A stretch of DNA of 64,000 bases from Paludibacter sp. (lineage in GTDB: Bacteria > Bacteroidota > Bacteroidia > Bacteroidales > Paludibacteraceae): positions 682,001 through 746,000 of the forward strand of contig NZ_WASO01000001.1 of the NCBI RefSeq assembly GCF_009712605.1, given 5' to 3'. Under the pieces are notes generated by a model, which was given only the letters and a program-made list of their open reading frames with translations, ran no database searches and was not told the DNA's origin. The position numbers and the translations under genes are program-made. This document shows, piece by piece, positions 59,954-64,000 of the stretch. Each line of letters starts with the position of its first letter. The first letter of the stretch is position 1.

Positions 59954-62490
59954 TGACGGTGCGGCAGTTCTTCGTTTTTGGGGAAGAGACGGAATCCGAT
60001 TTTGAATGTTCCGGCTTTGGTTAAGCGGTAGTTCAGGGCGAATGTCAGTCGGGTGTCTTCTGTTTTTACAAGGTTGAATTCCTCGGTATCCAGAATGTGT
60101 TCCGTGTTTTTGGCGTCTCTGTAGGTCATTACCAGCTCCAGACCGATGTTTTTGCAATCCGGCGTTTTCACATCGATTACCGCTTTCAGGTCGTACTCGG
60201 AGTTCACGGTTGGCGACATGCGGAGTTGTTCGGGAACCGAAAGTTCCAGCAATTCGATATGATCCCATCCGGCAGCCATCTTTTCTTTCCACGCCACAAT
60301 GCTTTTCGCTTTTTCGTAATGGTTGGCAACCAGCTTGTCGTGGCGAGCGCTCAGCTTGTTGTAGAAGCGTTCGATATAGTCGTCCAACATGCGCTTGGTG
60401 GTGAATCGTGGTGCAATTTTAGCAATCGAATTTTTGATGTACTGTATCCACTCGGGAGAGTAACCCTTGCTGTTTTTGGCAAAAAACAATGGAATAATCT
60501 CGTTTTCAAGTATCGTGTAGATGGTTGCGGCATCCAGCTGATTCTGGTAATCCTGATTTTCGTAGGTGCGTTTTTCAGTCAGAGCCCAACCGGCACCTTT
60601 CACGTAACCTTCGAGCCACCATCCGTCGAGTACCGAGAAGTTCAGAACGCCGTTCATTTCGGCTTTCTGTCCCGAAGTACCTGAAGCTTCCAGCGGGCGG
60701 GTAGGGGTGTTCAACCAGATATCCACACCTGAAATCAGGCGCTTGGCAAGGCGCATGTCGTAATTTTCGAGGAAGATAATCTTACCCTGAAATTCGGGCA
60801 TGCGTGAAATTTCAACGATATGCTTGATCAATCCCTGTCCTGCGCCGTCGGCAGGGTGAGCCTTACCGGTGTAAAGGAACTGTACCGGATAGTGCGGGTT
60901 ATTTACGATCTTGGCCAGACGGTCGAGGTCGGTAAACAGGAGTTGAGCACGTTTGTATGTCGCGAAACGACGTCCGAAACCGATGATGAGCGCGTTCGGG
61001 TTGATCTTTTCCAGAATGGAAACAATCAGCGAAGGATCGCCCTGATTTTTCAGCCATGTTTCGGTAAACTGTCCTTTGATATGATTAATCAGCTTGTTTT
61101 TAAGCGCGGTACGGGTTTTCCAGATCTCTTCGTCGCTGACGGTATGTATCTTTTCCCATATTTTCAGGTTCGATTCGTCTTCGCGGAACTCAGGGCCGAA
61201 TGTTTTGTCGTAGAGGCGTTGCCATTCGGAAGCAGTCCATGTTTCAAGGTGGACTCCGTTTGTAACGTAACTTACATGGAGCTCTTCCGGCAGGTAGCCT
61301 TTCCAGATGTTCTGGAACATATCCTGCGACACTTTGCCGTGCAACCAGCTTACGCCGTTTACTTCCTGACAGGTGTTGCAGGCAAAGGTACTCATGCTGA
61401 ATTTTTCGCTTCTGTCGCCCGGGTTCTCACGGCCGAGGTCGATAAATTCGTCCCAGCTGATGCCTAAACGGCTCGGGAATTCGCCCAGGTATTTGCCGAA
61501 CAGCCCTTCGTCGAAGCTGTCGTGACCGGCAGGCACAGGCGTGTGTACCGTGTAAAGAGAAGATGATCTGACCACTTCCATTGCCTGGTTGAATGATAAA
61601 CCATCACCCTGGATGAGATCTACCAGTCGTTGTGCATTGATAAGGGCGGCATGTCCTTCGTTGCAGTGGTATACCTGTTTTTTGATGCCCAGTTTGTTCA
61701 GGGTGAGGATACCGCCGATGCCAAGCAGGTACTCCTGTTTCAGGCGGTTTTCCCAGTCGCCGCCATAAAGCTGGTGGGTAATGGGACGGTCGTATTCGCT
61801 GTTGCGGTCGTTGTCGGTATCGAGCAGGTAGAGCGCAATGCGGCCAACCGATACTTTCCAGAGATTAGCATAGATAATGCGGCCCGGATAAGGTACTTCA
61901 ATCTGAATCTGGTTACCGTGTTCGTCTTTTACCGGTTCGATTGGCAGCAAGCCGAAATTCTGCGGTTCATACATGGCCAATTGCTGTCCGTCCATCGACA
62001 GGCTCTGTGTGAAGTAGCCGTAACGATAAAGGAATCCGACGGCGGTCATGTCCACACGGCAATCGCTGGCTTCTTTCAGGTAGTCACCGGCCAGAATTCC
62101 CAACCCGCCTGAATAAATTTTCAGGATATTGGAGAGGCCGTATTCCATGCTGAAATAAGCTATTGATGGCTTTTTTGTATCGAAAGGAGTTTTTATGTAT
62201 TCCTGAAATGAAGCATAAACGGATTCCAGACGCTGCATAAACGCCTGATCATTTTCCAGCTCTTCCAACTTTTCGTAATTCAATCTTTCCAACATTACGA
62301 TAGGGTTTCCTTCGCATTCGTTCCAGAGCTTGGAGTCGATGCTCGAAAACATTTCTGTCGCCTCAAAGTTCCACACCCACCATATGTTACGGGAAATCTC
62401 GAGTAGCTTTTGCAATTTTTCCGGAACGTGAGAAGTTACCGTAATTTCGTTCCAGTTGGGGTTGTTCACTTTTGATGATTGTAGTTTCAT
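59926..62490 (-). CDS. glgP: Alpha-glucan (glycogen) phosphorylase, GT35
   Basis: Releases glucose 1-phosphate from glycogen in the cytoplasm. The ATG at 62490 gives 854 residues beginning [20 protein letters not shown]; the frame continues ten codons upstream to 62520. It is the shorter phosphorylase group common in Bacteroidetes and archaea: [20 protein letters not shown] near 115-140, [29 protein letters not shown], and the PLP lysine in [16 protein letters not shown] (Lys609). A family-typical beta domain closes the protein. It lies downstream of a GT3 glycogen synthase gene, as in Bacteroides, so synthesis and breakdown genes are adjacent. Confidence 0.93.
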   Translation of the reverse strand: MKLQSSKVNNPNWNEITVTSHVPEKLQKLLEISRNIWWVWNFEATEMFSSIDSKLWNECEGNPIVMLERLNYEKLEELENDQAFMQRLESVYASFQEYIKTPFDTKKPSIAYFSMEYGLSNILKIYSGGLGILAGDYLKEASDCRVDMTAVGFLYRYGYFTQSLSMDGQQLAMYEPQNFGLLPIEPVKDEHGNQIQIEVPYPGRIIYANLWKVSVGRIALYLLDTDNDRNSEYDRPITHQLYGGDWENRLKQEYLLGIGGILTLNKLGIKKQVYHCNEGHAALINAQRLVDLIQGDGLSFNQAMEVVRSSSLYTVHTPVPAGHDSFDEGLFGKYLGEFPSRLGISWDEFIDLGRENPGDRSEKFSMSTFACNTCQEVNGVSWLHGKVSQDMFQNIWKGYLPEELHVSYVTNGVHLETWTASEWQRLYDKTFGPEFREDESNLKIWEKIHTVSDEEIWKTRTALKNKLINHIKGQFTETWLKNQGDPSLIVSILEKINPNALIIGFGRRFATYKRAQLLFTDLDRLAKIVNNPHYPVQFLYTGKAHPADGAGQGLIKHIVEISRMPEFQGKIIFLENYDMRLAKRLISGVDIWLNTPTRPLEASGTSGQKAEMNGVLNFSVLDGWWLEGYVKGAGWALTEKRTYENQDYQNQLDAATIYTILENEIIPLFFAKNSKGYSPEWIQYIKNSIAKIAPRFTTKRMLDDYIERFYNKLSARHDKLVANHYEKAKSIVAWKEKMAAGWDHIELLELSVPEQLRMSPTVNSEYDLKAVIDVKTPDCKNIGLELVMTYRDAKNTEHILDTEEFNLVKTEDTRLTFALNYRLTKAGTFKIGFRLFPKNEELPHRQDLNFVKWL

Positions 62491-62710
62491 ACGTGAATAA
62501 TTTGATTTGTAAATGCCCAATGTAATTCGTTCCGTTTGGGCGGAGCGTGTTACATATAAGTTTGTTAAATGTTGCCTTTTTACCTATCAGCTATCTTGTA
62601 GCCGGGTCTGATGATTATTTTTCTTCAATTTTGCAAGCATTGCCATCTGCTTGAATCAAGTGATAAAATATTCTTTTATCGTTTTAATTTGCTCTTTGCC
62701 TGCGGCAGGC
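62491..62710. other. Non-coding gap upstream of glgP
   Basis: About 220 bases without a reading frame or clear promoter box. With the palindromic DNA that follows, it makes a 490-base gap between the glycogen synthase and phosphorylase genes. Confidence 0.4.
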
Positions 62711-62735
62711 CTTACTTTTTGGCGCAAAAAGTAAG
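62711..62735. repeat. Perfect palindrome CTTACTTTTT / AAAAAGTAAG
   Basis: CTTACTTTTT, GGCGC, AAAAAGTAAG: a 10-bp perfect stem with a five-base loop, followed by CAAAAAC. Sequences of this form recur between genes in Bacteroidetes genomes. Confidence 0.6.
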
Positions 62736-62760
62736 CAAAAACATTGACGGAAAAAACTCG

Positions 62761-62930
62761 TCTTGACTTTTATAGGAAAATGTATTTTATTTTCTGTATT
62801 TACCTTCTGACCCCTCCTAACCTCCCCTAAATGGGGAGGAATTCGTCCTTAAAACGAGAAAATTTTGTGCATTTTGCAAAGTTACAGCCCCCATTTAGGG
62901 GGTTGGGGGTCAAAATATAAAAAGTCAAGA
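62761..62930. repeat. 170-bp palindromic MITE-like element
   Basis: Ends are TCTTGACTTTTATA (62761-62774) and TATAAAAAGTCAAGA (62916-62930), inverted copies with one extra base. Inside, GACCCCTCCTAACC and CCCCTAAATGGGG (62809-62838) face GCCCCCATTTAGGGGG and TTGGGGGTC (62888-62911). No coding content. The nested inverted symmetry suggests a non-autonomous mobile unit or REP-like element. Confidence 0.6.
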
Positions 62931-62980
62931 TGTCTTACAAACTGTTTATTGATAAGCAATACAGAGCTTGCGGATATGTA

Positions 62981-64000
62981 TTATCTTTTTTTGCTTAATG
63001 CAATTGTATATGCCTTGTCGTAATATTCAATAAAATGTTCCCAAAGCGCTTGTTCTGCAATGGCAGCCGCTTTTTTTCGTGCCGACTGAACCTGTATCGG
63101 CGTCAGGGCTGCAAATTGTTCGATTTGCCTTACCAACTCACTTACCACGTCGTCGTAGTTTGAGTCATTGCGGGGAATTACAGCAACTCCCTGATCGATG
63201 TCCTGCTGGTGGTAATTGACCCATTGCCCGAACCCTGACAAGCTGGTGGTGATTGTGGGCACGGAAAATGCCGCACTTTCCATCGGTGTATATCCCCACG
63301 GTTCGTAATACGAAGGGAATACGGTCAGGTCGGTTCCTATCAGCAAGTCATAATAGCTTTTGTTGAAAATTCCGTCTTCGCCGGTAAGATATGACGGTAC
63401 AAATATAATCTTAACTTTAGTTTCTTGTGCATTCGTCAGGTGCGACCAGCTGATCGACGATAAAATCGGATCGTGCCACGGTTCTACCAACTGATGCGTG
63501 ACAAACGGATTCCCATGCGGAACATTGTCATCTCCGTTCAGGTGCTTTTGCAGGTCTTGTCGCGGTCCGGAAATATAGGCCGGCACCATTAAAAACGCTA
63601 CAATTGTGCGCGATAACGTTTGTGAATATTCAAGACGTTTCAATGATTCGATAAAAACGTCAAGTCCTTTGTTCAGAAACTCATAGCGTCCGCCGGTTGC
63701 AACAAACAGGGTATCTTCCGGTAACTGATACGTGAGCAGACATTCGGCTACCTTTTTCAAAGTGTTGCGGGCTTCCTCTTTTTTTATGTTGAACTGCTTT
63801 CCAGTCGGTACAAAATCGTCTTCAAAACCATTGGGAGTAACCACGTCCGGCGCTTTGCACAATAACTGCGTGCATTCACGGGCGGTTATGTCGCTAACGG
63901 TTGTGAAGCAATCGGCGTAATGAGCTGCTTGTTTCTCCACGGAATGTTTCGCCTGCATACTTAACTCGGCAGCCATCTGATCTCCGTCATAATGCGCCAG
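62981..64000 (-). CDS. GT3-type glycogen synthase, N-terminal part beyond window edge
   Basis: About 340 residues of the C-terminal half are visible; the frame runs on past 64000 with HYDGDQMAAELSMQAKHSVE. Features of the GT3 (eukaryote-like) glycogen synthase are FTTVSDITARECTQLL, DVVTPNGFEDDF, FVATGGRYEFLNKGLDVFIE, and the donor-binding DLTVFPSYYEPWGYTPMESA with TTSLSGFGQWV. It should extend alpha-1,4-glucan from an activated glucose donor. It is on the same strand as glgP and forms the glycogen locus with it. Confidence 0.88.
   Translation of the reverse strand: MAHYDGDQMAAELSMQAKHSVEKQAAHYADCFTTVSDITARECTQLLCKAPDVVTPNGFEDDFVPTGKQFNIKKEEARNTLKKVAECLLTYQLPEDTLFVATGGRYEFLNKGLDVFIESLKRLEYSQTLSRTIVAFLMVPAYISGPRQDLQKHLNGDDNVPHGNPFVTHQLVEPWHDPILSSISWSHLTNAQETKVKIIFVPSYLTGEDGIFNKSYYDLLIGTDLTVFPSYYEPWGYTPMESAAFSVPTITTSLSGFGQWVNYHQQDIDQGVAVIPRNDSNYDDVVSELVRQIEQFAALTPIQVQSARKKAAAIAEQALWEHFIEYYDKAYTIALSKKR

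Noticed and set aside
1-64000. CRISPR arrays, tRNA or rRNA genes, phage or transposase genes
   Set aside because: Read for regularly spaced repeats, cloverleaf-like clusters and transposase motifs; none was seen. The 21-bp repeats at 19800 are too short and too few to be a CRISPR array.

Overview
The window looks like a chromosomal segment of a Bacteroidales bacterium, probably an environmental fermenter near Paludibacter or Dysgonomonas (genus is inference). The support is the recurrent -7 promoter box TAnnTTTG, the almost complete lack of Shine-Dalgarno sites, type IX secretion (PorP/SprF, type B sorting domains, a GldJ/GldK-like lipoprotein), several AraC-type regulators, and a saccharolytic gene set. 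No rRNA, tRNA, CRISPR array, prophage or transposase gene was seen.

Layout. 1-10 kb is housekeeping and regulation: a cut gltX, a membrane-anchored AraC regulator, a probable small RNA, ispH-pfkA, sufC-sufD, a three-gene ECF sigma operon, an AraC regulator and a Bcp peroxiredoxin. 10-18 kb is a minus-strand secretion island: three tandem paralogous ~740-residue proteins with type B type IX sorting domains, followed by one PorP/SprF protein. Era follows. 19.9-37.9 kb is a co-directional, relatively GC-rich run of eleven genes for rhamnogalacturonan breakdown (two GH28, GH106, GH105, two CE12-type esterases, a GH43-like propeller, a six-hairpin glycosidase-like protein, and two DUF4450-type proteins). 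It lacks SusC/SusD and polysaccharide lyases. 37.8-43 kb holds a convergent AraC regulator (RhaR-like) and rhaA-rhaT-rhaB. The two blocks fit one pathway: exported enzymes strip acetyl groups, galacturonate, unsaturated uronate and rhamnose, and RhaT, RhaA and RhaB import, isomerise and phosphorylate the rhamnose. The promoter regions of both blocks carry the same TCAAAAAGCAAAG site at the same distance from a -7 box, and the first block has three copies of its core at exact 21-bp spacing. This suggests one AraC-type regulator controls both.

43-51 kb has two tandem LuxR-type regulators, a helix-hairpin-helix membrane protein, ansA, lipA, an Smr protein, a CdaA-type diadenylate cyclase and folP, all on the minus strand. 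51-55 kb has the GldJ/GldK-like lipoprotein and asnS. 55-64 kb is a patchwork. It holds an AT-rich orphan gene with a HEPN-like RNxxxxxH motif next to a large inverted repeat, a GH2 beta-galactosidase-like gene bracketed by 160-bp direct repeats that include the last codons of the downstream alpha-glucan phosphorylase gene, that phosphorylase itself, MITE-like palindromic DNA, and a GT3-type glycogen synthase cut by the window edge.

The strongest leads are the shared 21-bp-spaced operators, the stand-alone DUF4450-like gene beside a 1225-residue DUF4450 enzyme, the triplicated secretion cargo, the HEPN-like orphan, the repeat-bracketed GH2 gene, and a recurring intergenic CTCTTTAGATT element.
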